From assembly GCF_947495565.1 (NCBI RefSeq), contig NZ_CANLZM010000002.1, positions 310,001-374,000 of the forward strand: 64,000 nt of DNA, written 5' to 3'. This stretch comes from an uncultured Pontibacter sp. GTDB lineage: Bacteria > Bacteroidota > Bacteroidia > Cytophagales > Hymenobacteraceae. Made by a program: the position numbers and the translations under genes. Positions 1-8,960 of the stretch are shown piece after piece; within the stretch, counting starts at the first letter, position 1, and each line of letters starts with the position of its first letter. The notes under the pieces are model-generated. The model saw only the letters and a program-made list of their open reading frames with translations. It was not told the DNA's origin and did not search any database.

Positions 1-161
1 TGGTCCTGCAGCAGAATCAGTCCATCGGCGCCAATGCCTTTGCGGCGGTCGCAGAGATGCTTTACCAATTCTTCGTCTTCTGCCGGGAAATTTAGTTTAC
101 GGTTATCGACCATCACAAAGTCGTTGCCCGTGCCCTGATACTTGTAAAAGCTAATTGCCAT
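1..161 (-). CDS. dapF: diaminopimelate epimerase (N-terminal fragment)
   Basis: This is the first 53 codons of a gene that runs off the left edge. DapF interconverts LL- and meso-diaminopimelate for lysine and peptidoglycan synthesis in the cytoplasm. The visible N-terminus ([20 protein letters not shown]) contains the family's GxxNDF signature, and [13 protein letters not shown] follows near residues 37-50. The catalytic cysteines lie outside the window. The ATG at 159-161 is the only sensible start. It diverges from the methyltransferase gene at 270 across about 108 bp. Confidence 0.9.
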   Translation of the reverse strand, partial: MAISFYKYQGTGNDFVMVDNRKLNFPAEDEELVKHLCDRRKGIGADGLILLQD

Positions 162-269
162 GTGTTTGTAACAAATAAATCCGCGGCTGCGTGCCCTTTT
201 TATGGTTAGGCGGATAATGCGTAATTTTACCGCTAACCGGCCACTGAGCCAGAAATAAACGACAAAGAT

Positions 270-1160
270 ATGTATTCCTTTTTAACTACAGAAAACTGGG
301 CCGATTACGAGCTGGTTGATTCCGGAAATTTTGAGAAGTTGGAGCGCTTCGGCGATTACTACGTGGCACGCCCTGAGCCTCAGGCTATCTGGGATAAGCA
401 TTTGCCTGAACAGGAATGGGAACGTATGGCTAATGCCGTGTTCACCCGCGACAAAGGCAGCCAGGAAAAAGGCCAGTGGAAACTAAAAAAGGGAATGCCG
501 GAGCAGTGGTTTATCAACTACAAGTATAACGACCTGAAGCTGCGTTTCAGGCTGGGTTTGTCGTCGTTTAAGCACGTGGGAATTTTTCCGGAGCAGGATA
601 GCAACTGGAAATTTATCTACGACACCACCAAAAAACTGACAACTCCGCAGCCCAAAGTGCTTAACATGTTTGCCTACACCGGTGCCGCCACCCTGGCAGC
701 CAAAGCCGCCGGCGCCGACGTTACGCACCTCGATTCTATTAAGCAGGTTAACTTCTGGGCCCGCGACAACATGGAAGCCAGCAACCTGGACAACGTGCGC
801 TGGCTGGTAGAAGACGCCATGAAGTATGCGCGCCGCGAGGTAAAGCGGGGCAACAAGTATAACGGCATCATCCTGGACCCACCCAGCTACGGGCGTGGGC
901 CAAACGGCGAGAAATGGCAACTGGAAAACGAGCTGAACGAAATGATAAAGCTTTGCCACGAAATGCTGGATAGCACCGATTATTTCCTGCTGATCAACCT
1001 ATACTCCATGGGCTTTTCGGCAATGGTGCTGGATAACCTGATGCGCGACACGTTTGGAGAGCAAGTACAGAACGAGGAACTGGGCGAGCTATACCTGCAC
1101 GACAACGGCAACCGCCGCCTTCCGCTGGGCACGTTTTTCCGGTTTACGTCAGTAAAATAG
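270..1160 (+). CDS. class I SAM-dependent methyltransferase, RlmI-like
   Basis: A 296-residue cytoplasmic methyltransferase. The SAM-binding motif I is [20 protein letters not shown] at about residues 130-149, and the catalytic motif IV is DPPSYG at 203-208. DPPxxG motifs of this kind belong to the 23S rRNA m5C/m2G enzymes of the RlmI/RlmK group (Methyltrans_SAM family). The PUA domain of full RlmI is missing: the N-terminal 100 residues are different and shorter. An rRNA substrate is therefore plausible but unproven. It stands alone, divergent from dapF, and a hairpin follows at 1188. Confidence 0.85.
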   Translation: MYSFLTTENWADYELVDSGNFEKLERFGDYYVARPEPQAIWDKHLPEQEWERMANAVFTRDKGSQEKGQWKLKKGMPEQWFINYKYNDLKLRFRLGLSSFKHVGIFPEQDSNWKFIYDTTKKLTTPQPKVLNMFAYTGAATLAAKAAGADVTHLDSIKQVNFWARDNMEASNLDNVRWLVEDAMKYARREVKRGNKYNGIILDPPSYGRGPNGEKWQLENELNEMIKLCHEMLDSTDYFLLINLYSMGFSAMVLDNLMRDTFGEQVQNEELGELYLHDNGNRRLPLGTFFRFTSVK

Positions 1161-1187
1161 TTTTTTCAGGCTTTGCCGAACAAGTAT

Positions 1188-1222
1188 AAGGGCAGTGCAG
1201 TTATGATAACGGCTCTGCCCTT
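1188..1222 (+). terminator. probable rho-independent terminator
   Basis: Arms AAGGGCAG and CTGCCCTT (8 bp) flank a 19-nt loop and are followed by TTTAGTTT. It lies 28 bp after the methyltransferase stop codon. Confidence 0.55.
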
Positions 1223-1327
1223 TTTAGTTTAAAAATCGGCAGCTTAGTCACCCGCTGTTTGCCCTAAATTTAAAAACCCGTAGTGATTCTATAGAATGGT
1301 GCCTGCATCAATCTATAGCCTGTTTGC

Positions 1328-1882
1328 ATGAAAAAACATTTTAAGAAACTACCCTTTCTGCTCTTAATCCTGCTCCAAGCCTCTTTCTTGCTGGCCATAC
1401 TTCTGGAGAAATTCAACATCATCCCAATCCTGATATTTGTTGTCTCTATCTCCATTCTCATGTTCATCGCTTATACCAAGGTGCCGATGCACAACAATAA
1501 GCACCTGAAGAAAGACTTTTTTGCCGTGTTTTTCGTGATGCTTGGCGCCATCCTGACGTATTATCTGAACGTGCATGCTGCGCTTGGGCCGGTTATAGCA
1601 GCCGGGGCAGTGGGCACAGCGGCATCTTTTGTGCCTTTGCTAAACAAGAAAGGCAGGCTGCTGCAAGGAGTTCCGGCAGCGGCGTATTGCGGTGCTTTCG
1701 TGGGGATGTCAAGCCAGAATGTGGCAGGTAATTTCCTGTTCATACTTTTCGCCAGCTTTGTGGCAGGCATGCTGCTGGTGTTCTCTAAAAATATATTTCA
1801 TGGCTTTGGCGGCAAGCTGGGCACTGTTGCCTTTGGCGGAGTTGCGCTTACTTACTTGTTAATCTTTATTTTCTTAAAGTAG
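1328..1882 (+). CDS. multi-pass membrane protein, tandem paralogue A
   Basis: A 184-residue protein of unknown family with about five hydrophobic segments (near residues 8-26, 31-48, 62-80, 85-103 and 128-152, plus a C-terminal one). Its C-terminal two thirds matches the next gene: YYLNV at about 78-82, GPV at 87-89, FVGMSSQNVAGN at 124-135 and GFGGKLGT at 159-166 each have a counterpart there. The N-terminal ~70 residues are extra. The stop TAG at 1880-1882 abuts the ATG of the next gene, so the two are translationally coupled and probably form one complex. The small glycine and asparagine motifs inside membrane helices hint at a channel or transporter, but that is only a guess. Confidence 0.75.
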   Translation: MKKHFKKLPFLLLILLQASFLLAILLEKFNIIPILIFVVSISILMFIAYTKVPMHNNKHLKKDFFAVFFVMLGAILTYYLNVHAALGPVIAAGAVGTAASFVPLLNKKGRLLQGVPAAAYCGAFVGMSSQNVAGNFLFILFASFVAGMLLVFSKNIFHGFGGKLGTVAFGGVALTYLLIFIFLK

Positions 1883-2326
1883 ATGGCTGCAGTAACATTT
1901 ATCATCACAGGAGTTTTAGCGGCTATCAGCACCTATTTTCTGAATGTCCGCCTGAAACAGGGACCGGTTCGGGCGTCGGCACTGCTTTCGTTGGTGGTGG
2001 GTTTGGTTTTTTACTTTTTCCCGGATCTGCTTTCGCCCCATCTCACGGCAAATATTCCGGTCGTTTTTATAGGCGCGTCCTTTATAGGAATGGTTTCGTC
2101 TAATGTCGTTTCCAATTATTTGCTGGTTGGAGTTTCCGGCTTAATTTTTTCGTTGATTTACCTGAACACGAGTAAGTTTTTTGCTGGCTATGGCGGCGGC
2201 TTGGGCACTGCGGCTTGTATTTCGCTGCTGGTAGCTATCAGTTTGCCATTCTTCATCAAAAAACATAAAATCAGTAACGGCTACCTGGTTCTTCGTAAAC
2301 TGATCTTTAAGCGAAATAAAAACTGA
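1883..2326 (+). CDS. multi-pass membrane protein, tandem paralogue B
   Basis: A 147-residue membrane protein, with no gap after gene A. It has about four hydrophobic segments and a basic tail (KKHKISN...FKRNKN), which by the positive-inside rule places its C-terminus in the cytoplasm. Shared landmarks with A are TYFLNV (17-22), GPV (27-29), FIGMVSSNVVSN (67-78) and GYGGGLGT (102-109). The pair therefore looks like an old duplication, with B reduced to the shared core. I do not recognise a named family. Confidence 0.75.
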   Translation: MAAVTFIITGVLAAISTYFLNVRLKQGPVRASALLSLVVGLVFYFFPDLLSPHLTANIPVVFIGASFIGMVSSNVVSNYLLVGVSGLIFSLIYLNTSKFFAGYGGGLGTAACISLLVAISLPFFIKKHKISNGYLVLRKLIFKRNKN

Positions 2327-2398
2327 TCCGTAGCGCAGCATTTCTTCTAAAGTATAATCATTTTGTAAATTCACCCTCAACACCATCACCAAAAAACC

Positions 2399-3334
2399 AT
2401 GAAAAAACGCCTCGCACTAATTGATATGGGCACCAACACGTTTCACCTGCTGGTTACAGAAGTAACGGAGCAGGGCCAGCTAAAGGAACTCTACAAAACC
2501 AAAGTGCCCGTGCGGTTGGGCCAGGGCGGCATCAGTAACGGTGCTATTGCCCTGGAGGCCTCCGAACGCGCCCTGCGCACGCTGCGCGACTTCCGCAAAA
2601 CCATCGACGAGCTTGGCGCCCAAACCGTGCGCGCGATGGCTACAAGTATGGTGCGCAACGCCAGCAACGGCGAAAGTTTCGTGAAAGATGTTTTTGAGCA
2701 GACGAATATTGAGGTGGAGGTAATTGACGGGGCCCGTGAGGCAGAACTGATCTATTACGGTGTACGCGCAGCCGGCGTGCTTAATACCGATACGTCTTTG
2801 ATTATGGATATTGGCGGCGGCAGCGTGGAGTTTATACTTTGCAACCAGCACGAGATTTTTTGGAAGCAGAGTTTTGAGCTAGGGGCGCAGCGCCTCATGG
2901 ACAAGTTCTTCACCCAGGATCCTATACATTCCGAAAGTATAGCCGCCGAAAAAGCATACCTGGATGAGCGCTTGCAACCGCTTTCAGAGGCCGTTGCAGC
3001 GTATAAGCCTACAAATCTGGTAGGCTCCTCAGGCACCTTTGATACCCTCTGCGATATCGATGCGCAACGCAAAGGCGATACGTCCCGCGCCACAGCCACA
3101 CCACCTGCATCTACCTTAAGCCTGCCGGATTTCTATGAGGTGCTCCAAGAACTACTCACCAAGAACCACGACGAGCGACTGGCCATACCTGGCATGCTGG
3201 AAATGCGCGTGGATATGATTGTGCTGGCAAGTATAGCCGTTGACTTTGTGCTGCAGAAGTATGGCCTGCAGGAAATACGGGTATCGGCGTACGCGCTGAA
3301 GGAAGGCGTGCTGCACCAAATGCTGGCCGAGTAA
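2399..3334 (+). CDS. exopolyphosphatase / pppGpp phosphatase (Ppx/GppA family)
   Basis: A 311-residue actin-like ATPase-fold phosphatase that trims inorganic polyphosphate or converts pppGpp to ppGpp. The phosphate-binding loops are visible: LALIDMGTNTFHLL at 5-18, VIDGAREAELIY at 108-119, and MDIGGGSVEFIL at 136-147. It has only the two N-terminal catalytic domains and lacks the C-terminal HD-like domain of longer Ppx enzymes, a common short form. ATG at 2399 is preceded by an A-rich stretch. A strong terminator follows at 3359. Sequence alone cannot decide between Ppx and GppA activity. Confidence 0.88.
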   Translation: MKKRLALIDMGTNTFHLLVTEVTEQGQLKELYKTKVPVRLGQGGISNGAIALEASERALRTLRDFRKTIDELGAQTVRAMATSMVRNASNGESFVKDVFEQTNIEVEVIDGAREAELIYYGVRAAGVLNTDTSLIMDIGGGSVEFILCNQHEIFWKQSFELGAQRLMDKFFTQDPIHSESIAAEKAYLDERLQPLSEAVAAYKPTNLVGSSGTFDTLCDIDAQRKGDTSRATATPPASTLSLPDFYEVLQELLTKNHDERLAIPGMLEMRVDMIVLASIAVDFVLQKYGLQEIRVSAYALKEGVLHQMLAE

Positions 3335-3358
3335 TAAACTACTTGATCATAGCATGAC

Positions 3359-3395
3359 AAAAGCGCCCTGAAAGTATGGCTTTCAGGGCGCTTTT
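3359..3395 (+). terminator. rho-independent terminator after ppx/gppA
   Basis: A perfect 16-bp stem, AAAAGCGCCCTGAAAG / CTTTCAGGGCGCTTTT, with a 5-nt loop TATGG, 24 bp after the stop codon. Confidence 0.85.
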
Positions 3396-3677
3396 GCGTT
3401 ATTTTCAGTTCGCTGCTTCCTTTAGGCTTTCCAGCACACGGGCATCTGCGGCAAAGTATACTTTCGGCAAGTTTAGTTGTGCTTACGCCTGCACTTTGTC
3501 ATCGGCATTGGCAGCCTGGCCTGCTGTATCAAGCTAAGATTTGGAGTACATTTAAAATAAAATATTGGTAAAAAGGAACTACAAATAACTGTTTTAGCCG
3601 TTCATGGAGCGGCAGCGGCAGTATAACTCAAGGCTTTGGTTTGATATTTTCTTAATTTGCCTCCCTTAACAGAAGAC
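3396..3677. other. intergenic stretch without an intact gene
   Basis: About 280 bp between the ppx terminator and the Ldh gene. It holds the possible coding remnant on the minus strand, a self-overlapping AAGTATACTT word at 3454-3463, and an AT-rich segment (3545-3600) that is the likely place for the Ldh promoter. I could not find a good TAnnTTTG element there. Confidence 0.5.
3405..3533 (-). pseudogene. possible remnant of a decayed coding sequence
   Basis: The minus strand reads LDTAGQAANADDKVQA, a stop (TAA at 3483-3485), then AQLNLPKVYFAADARVLESL and KEAAN before a TGA at 3405-3407, all in one frame. The composition (Ala, Asp, Leu) looks protein-like, and a KVYFA stretch recalls the first strand of OmpA-type domains in Bacteroidota. 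There is no start codon and there is an internal stop. It could equally be chance. Confidence 0.22.
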
Positions 3678-4751
3678 ATGTATATGTATCCATACCGTCA
3701 ACTATTCGACTTTACAAAGGAGGTTTTCCTGCAAATGGGTTGCCCTGCGGATGATGCCCATCTGGCCGCAGAAGTACTGCTGGCCGCTGATCTGCGTGGC
3801 GTAGACTCTCATGGCGTGGCTCGCCTGAGCGGTTATGTAAGACTGTGGGAGGCCGGCCGCATCAACCCGAAACCAAATATCCGCATCGTTCACGAAACAC
3901 CAAGTACGGCCACCGTAGACGGAGATGCAGGTTTAGGCTTAGTGGTTGCCCCGCGTGCCATGGCTATTGCCAGACAAAAAGCAGAGCAGGTTGGCAGTGG
4001 CTGGGTGTCGGTAAAAAACTCGAACCACTTTGGCATTGCCGGTTACCACGCCATGCAAGTTTTGGAGGCTGATATGATCGGTATAGCCATGACGAATGCG
4101 TCGCCGCTGGTAGCCCCTACTTTCTCTACAGACCGGATGCTCGGTACAAACCCAATAGCCGTAGCTGTGCCCGCCAAACACCAGCCTCCGTTTGTGGCCG
4201 ACTTAGCCACTGCTGCCGCTGCTAACGGAAAACTTGAAATCCTGCAGCGTAAGGAGAAAAAAGCCCCTTCTGGCTGGATCCAAACAAAAGAAGGACAGGA
4301 ATCTACTAACCCGAACGAACTGAAAGATGGAGGCGCTCTACTCCCGCTCGGTTCGGACCGAGACCACGGCAGCCACAAAGGCTATGCGCTGGCTTCTGTG
4401 GTTGACATTTTATCTGCTGTACTTTCCGGAGCCAACTATGGCCCATGGGTGCCACCATTTGTGGCTTTTCTGCCAGTGGCGGACAACTTGCCCGGCGAAG
4501 GTATTGGGCACTTCCTAGGCGCTATGCGTGTAGATGCCTTTAGGCCTGCAGACGAGTTTAAACAACACATGGATAACTGGATTAGCACATTCCGTAAAGC
4601 TCATGTGGTAAATGGTGAGAAATCAGTACTGATTCCCGGTGACCCCGAGCGTGAAATGCAGGAGCTCCGCCTGATTAAAGGTATCCCGTTGCTGCCACCG
4701 GTAGTACGCGATTTAGAATTATTAGCTAACCGCTTTAACGTCAACCTATAA
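3678..4751 (+). CDS. Ldh-family NAD(P)-dependent 2-hydroxyacid oxidoreductase (malate/L-lactate dehydrogenase type)
   Basis: A cytoplasmic dehydrogenase of 357 residues in the family of YbiC/MDH2-type enzymes, which oxidise malate, lactate, sulfolactate or ureidoglycolate with NAD(P). Visible landmarks are DSHGVARL near residues 43-50 with the expected catalytic histidine, the substrate/cofactor segment NSNHFGIAGYHA near 114-125, NASPLVAP and GTNPIAVAVP. The exact substrate cannot be read. An in-frame TTG at 3657 would add seven residues; I prefer the ATG at 3678. The small membrane protein gene begins 12 bp downstream and is probably co-transcribed. Confidence 0.85.
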   Translation: MYMYPYRQLFDFTKEVFLQMGCPADDAHLAAEVLLAADLRGVDSHGVARLSGYVRLWEAGRINPKPNIRIVHETPSTATVDGDAGLGLVVAPRAMAIARQKAEQVGSGWVSVKNSNHFGIAGYHAMQVLEADMIGIAMTNASPLVAPTFSTDRMLGTNPIAVAVPAKHQPPFVADLATAAAANGKLEILQRKEKKAPSGWIQTKEGQESTNPNELKDGGALLPLGSDRDHGSHKGYALASVVDILSAVLSGANYGPWVPPFVAFLPVADNLPGEGIGHFLGAMRVDAFRPADEFKQHMDNWISTFRKAHVVNGEKSVLIPGDPEREMQELRLIKGIPLLPPVVRDLELLANRFNVNL

Positions 4752-4763
4752 TTTATAGCAAGT

Positions 4764-5111
4764 ATGGCAGCAGGAGGTACGGGAGCGGCAAAATTTTTCA
4801 GAGCCATAGGGTTAAGCTCAGGTAAACAAAGCATCCTGATGTTAATAGTAACCTGGGCGCTAAGCCTGCTGTGGCTAGGGTTAAATTACTTCTGGCGGTT
4901 TGCCTCCGTAGAAGTACTGCTAGCGATTCCGATCATGCTGCTGCTTTACGCGCTGCTGGCCTTAATCGGTTATATTTATTGGGGAGTGCGGCAGGTACAG
5001 GAGCAAGAGGCGCCTTACGCCAACATAATGGTTGGTGTTATTGTAGCAGTTACGCTGCTATACTTCAATTTTAACCTGCTGCAAATCGTGCTGCAGGCAA
5101 TAGAGCGCTAG
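4764..5111 (+). CDS. small membrane protein of unknown function
   Basis: A 115-residue protein with three clear hydrophobic helices (about residues 24-45, 50-75 and 88-110) and a short cytoplasmic-looking N-terminus (MAAGGTGAAKFFRAIG). No enzymatic motif is visible and I do not recognise the family. It follows the Ldh gene by 12 bp and is followed by a strong hairpin, so it is probably the last gene of a two-gene unit. Confidence 0.7.
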   Translation: MAAGGTGAAKFFRAIGLSSGKQSILMLIVTWALSLLWLGLNYFWRFASVEVLLAIPIMLLLYALLALIGYIYWGVRQVQEQEAPYANIMVGVIVAVTLLYFNFNLLQIVLQAIER

Positions 5112-5119
5112 CCAGCTAT

Positions 5120-5169
5120 AAGTATAAAAAAAGCGCTGACTCTTTCGGGTCAGCGCTTTTTTTATACTT
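5120..5169. terminator. bidirectional terminator between convergent genes
   Basis: A perfect 21-bp inverted repeat with an 8-nt loop (TCTTTCGG). The GC core is AGCGCTGAC/GTCAGCGCT, flanked by A7/T7 runs and then, at the base, AAGTATA on the left and TATACTT on the right. It serves the membrane protein gene (plus) and the Hsp70 gene (minus). Confidence 0.9.
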
Positions 5170-5194
5170 CAGAAACCTGTTGCCAGGTATACTT

Positions 5195-7060
5195 TTACTC
5201 TATCTTCTTGCCGGCCATTGCCTGCTTAATTGATATTTGCATCACGCGCTCGGCAAAGGGACTGGTTTGCTCTTCCAGCCTGTCAATGGCCACGAAAATC
5301 GCATCCTTGTCTCCGTTGGCCGCCAACACATCGCGCAGCTTCTGCAGGTTTTCCCGCGTTAGCTGGCGTTCTTCTTCTGTGAGGTGCTGTCCGTTTTTCT
5401 CCAGGAAGCGCTCTACCTGATACAGCATTTGCTCAGCGGTAGTGCGTGCCTCAATTATCATACGTGCCGACACATCGTCTTTAGCATGCGTAATCGAGTC
5501 CATTAGCATTTGCTCTACCTGCTCATCGGTTAGGCCATACTGCGGCTTCACTTCAACCTCCTGCTTCACACCCGAGCGCAGCTCAATAGCCTCTACTTTC
5601 AGGATGCCGTCGGCGTTAAGTATAAAGTTCACGTCTACCTTCGGGAAGCCGGCTGGCATGGCTGGTATACCTTTCAGATCGAATTCGGCTAGCTTGCGGT
5701 TTTCCTTCACTAAATCGCGCTCGCCCTGGTAAACAGAAATTTTCATGTTTACCTGCCCATCTACAGAGGTAGTATACTGGCGGCCAGCTTTGGTTGGTAT
5801 CTTTGAGTTTCTTGGGATGATCGAATCCATCAGCCCGCCCATTGTTTCGATGCCCAGCGTTAGCGGCGTTACATCCAGCAGGAGTATATCTTTGCGGTTT
5901 CCGGCCAGAATATCAGCTTGGATGGCTGCGCCCAAGGCTACTACTTCGTCCGGATTCAGGTTGTTGTTGGCTGGCTTGCCAAAGAAATCCGACACGGCCT
6001 CATATACCATCGGCACACGCGTGGAGCCTCCTACCATAATCACGGCATTAATCTGTTCCGGCTGCAACTTAGCATCGCCCATGGCTTGCCTGCAGCTTTC
6101 GATGGTTCGCGCTACGATCGGTGCAATCAGTGTTTCAAACGTATGGCGCTCCAGGTGGCAATCAATTCTTCCGTCTATAGTGCCGGTGTATACTTCCTGT
6201 ACGCTCAGGGTACGCTTAGCCTCCTCCGCTTTCAAGCGCAACTCCTGCGACAGGTGCTTGTCCTGGTTAACCGTGTCGGCAATCAGTTCATTGTTCTGGA
6301 TCCAATGGTTGATGATGGCGCGGTCAAAGTCATCTCCGCCCAAGTATGTATCCCCGTTGGTTGACAGCACCTCGAAAATGCCCTGATGGATGCTAAGTAT
6401 GGAAATATCAAACGTACCTCCACCCAAGTCATACACCGCTACTGTTTTCTCTTCGTTCGGGTCTATGCCAATGCCGTAAGCAAGCGCAGCTGCCGTAGGC
6501 TCGTTTACAATGCGCAGCACTTCCAGCCCTGCCAGTTTACCGGCATCGCGGGTGGCTTGCCGTTGCGAGTCGTTAAAGTATGCCGGCACCGTAATTACAG
6601 CTCGGTTTACAGGCGTTTTCAGGGCATGTTCTGCTCGCTCGCGCAGTTCTTTTAATATCTCGGCAGACAACTCAATTGGCGAGTAAAATTTATCCTGCAC
6701 CCGGATTTTCACCAGGCCCTCGCTATCATCATCGATAATCTTGTACCCGAAATAATCTTTGTGCTCGCCCAGGTCTCGGTATGATTTACCTAGCAGGCGC
6801 TTAACGGAGTATATGGTATTTGCGGGGTCTGTTAACAGGTAGTCTTTACCCTCTGTGCCAACTATTGTATCGCCTTGCTGTGTAAAATGCACCACGGAAG
6901 GCACAATGGTGCCGCGGCCCTGGTCATTGATAGCGATTGGTTTTTTATCTTCAGGATGGATATAGGCAACCAAGCTGTTGGTTGTGCCTAAATCTATACC
7001 TACAATTACCTCTTCCTGCTGAAGAGCCCCGGTAGAAAGGTTTATTGCAACTTTTGCCAT
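5195..7060 (-). CDS. hscA: Hsp70-family chaperone, HscA-like
   Basis: A 621-residue Hsp70. The ATPase domain holds GIDLGTTNSL at 21-30, the second phosphate loop YDLGGGTFDIS near 215-225 and the adenosine motif VGGSTRVPMV near 343. The substrate-binding domain starts after the DVTPLTLGIETMGG linker region. A roughly 20-residue extension before the first ATPase motif and a total length near 620 fit HscA, the iron-sulfur cluster assembly chaperone, better than classical DnaK (about 640 with a longer acidic tail). No hscB or isc gene is nearby, so the HscA assignment rests on the protein alone. It has its own promoter-like element upstream and ends at a shared terminator. Confidence 0.8.
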   Translation of the reverse strand: MAKVAINLSTGALQQEEVIVGIDLGTTNSLVAYIHPEDKKPIAINDQGRGTIVPSVVHFTQQGDTIVGTEGKDYLLTDPANTIYSVKRLLGKSYRDLGEHKDYFGYKIIDDDSEGLVKIRVQDKFYSPIELSAEILKELRERAEHALKTPVNRAVITVPAYFNDSQRQATRDAGKLAGLEVLRIVNEPTAAALAYGIGIDPNEEKTVAVYDLGGGTFDISILSIHQGIFEVLSTNGDTYLGGDDFDRAIINHWIQNNELIADTVNQDKHLSQELRLKAEEAKRTLSVQEVYTGTIDGRIDCHLERHTFETLIAPIVARTIESCRQAMGDAKLQPEQINAVIMVGGSTRVPMVYEAVSDFFGKPANNNLNPDEVVALGAAIQADILAGNRKDILLLDVTPLTLGIETMGGLMDSIIPRNSKIPTKAGRQYTTSVDGQVNMKISVYQGERDLVKENRKLAEFDLKGIPAMPAGFPKVDVNFILNADGILKVEAIELRSGVKQEVEVKPQYGLTDEQVEQMLMDSITHAKDDVSARMIIEARTTAEQMLYQVERFLEKNGQHLTEEERQLTRENLQKLRDVLAANGDKDAIFVAIDRLEEQTSPFAERVMQISIKQAMAGKKIE

Positions 7061-7111
7061 AGTATCTTGATTTACGTGAGCCCACTGCCAATCGGCAGCA
7101 GCGCTATACTA

Positions 7112-7119
7112 CAAAGTTA
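7112..7119 (-). promoter_or_regulatory. putative -7 promoter element for the Hsp70 gene
   Basis: Reads TAACTTTG on the minus strand, matching the Bacteroidota TAnnTTTG box, about 50 bp before the start codon. No convincing -33 TTTG is seen, so support is partial. Confidence 0.35.
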
Positions 7120-7275
7120 CAAATTATTTGGGGAGGGATTTGTTTTGAGGGAGAGAGGTTAATTAGGTTCGTTGTTGAAGTTTAACTTTCGGTATATAAG
7201 GTTCTCAATACTGAAGACACAAGAAGCTAATTGTTCTAACTAAAAGATTAGCTCCAATAGCTTTTATTATACATC

Positions 7276-7572
7276 TTACTCAGCCTTCGGCACAATAATA
7301 AAAACATCCTCGTTCGGGCGCTTCATCAGGTATTTCTCACGGGCAAACTTCTCCAGCAGTTCCGGGTTACCCATCAACTCTTGGCGGTCTTTCTCTACTT
7401 CAGCCATTTTCTCCAGATAGTGCTCCTTATCACTTTCCAGCTCGCTCAGCTGCCGCCGCATCTGATACTGTGTCACAAAATCGTTTGAATCAAAAAACAG
7501 CATCCATACCAAAAACAGAAAGGAAGTAATAAAATAGAAGTTTCTGAATATTTTAGGGATGCGCTGTAGCAT
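7276..7572 (-). CDS. septum formation initiator (FtsB/DivIC-like)
   Basis: A 98-residue bitopic membrane protein. A short basic N-terminus (MLQRIPKIFRNFY) precedes one transmembrane helix (about residues 14-30), then a coiled coil (about 38-75; MRRQLSELESDKEHYLEKMA) and a conserved tail with FAREKYLMKRPNEDVFII. This layout is that of FtsB/DivIC proteins, which bridge FtsL and FtsQ in the divisome. The longer reading frame back to 7698 would overlap enolase; the ATG at 7570-7572 is the natural start. Its position just downstream of eno is the usual place for this gene in many bacteria. Confidence 0.85.
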   Translation of the reverse strand: MLQRIPKIFRNFYFITSFLFLVWMLFFDSNDFVTQYQMRRQLSELESDKEHYLEKMAEVEKDRQELMGNPELLEKFAREKYLMKRPNEDVFIIVPKAE

Positions 7573-7602
7573 AGGTTTTAGGTAAGGTGTACTTACAAAA
7601 AT

Positions 7603-7632
7603 AAGGCTGTGAGTCTTATAACCCACAGCCTT
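7603..7632 (-). terminator. probable terminator between eno and the FtsB-like gene
   Basis: Arms AAGGCTGTG / CACAGCCTT (9 bp) with a 12-nt loop, 28 bp after the enolase stop codon. On the minus strand the stem is followed by only a short mixed T run (ATTTTTGTAAG), so read-through into the FtsB-like gene is likely. Confidence 0.5.
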
Positions 7633-7660
7633 ACAAAATTTATTTTCTAAAAATGGTATT

Positions 7661-8947
<1,287 letters not shown>

Positions 8948-8960
8948 TTATTTACGATAG

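Noticed and set aside
483..959. 158-codon minus-strand ORF inside the methyltransferase gene
   Set aside because: It lies opposite a clear enzyme gene and has no family-like motif.
5745..6386. 213-codon plus-strand ORF opposite the Hsp70 gene
   Set aside because: Shadow of hscA on the other strand: Ser/Thr-rich and without motif. The Hsp70 frame is certain.
7205..7270. AT-rich inverted repeat AGCTAAT/ATTAGCT after the FtsB-like gene as a terminator
   Set aside because: The stem is only 7 bp with a long loop, so it is too weak to list; the spacer to the Hsp70 promoter holds nothing else visible.
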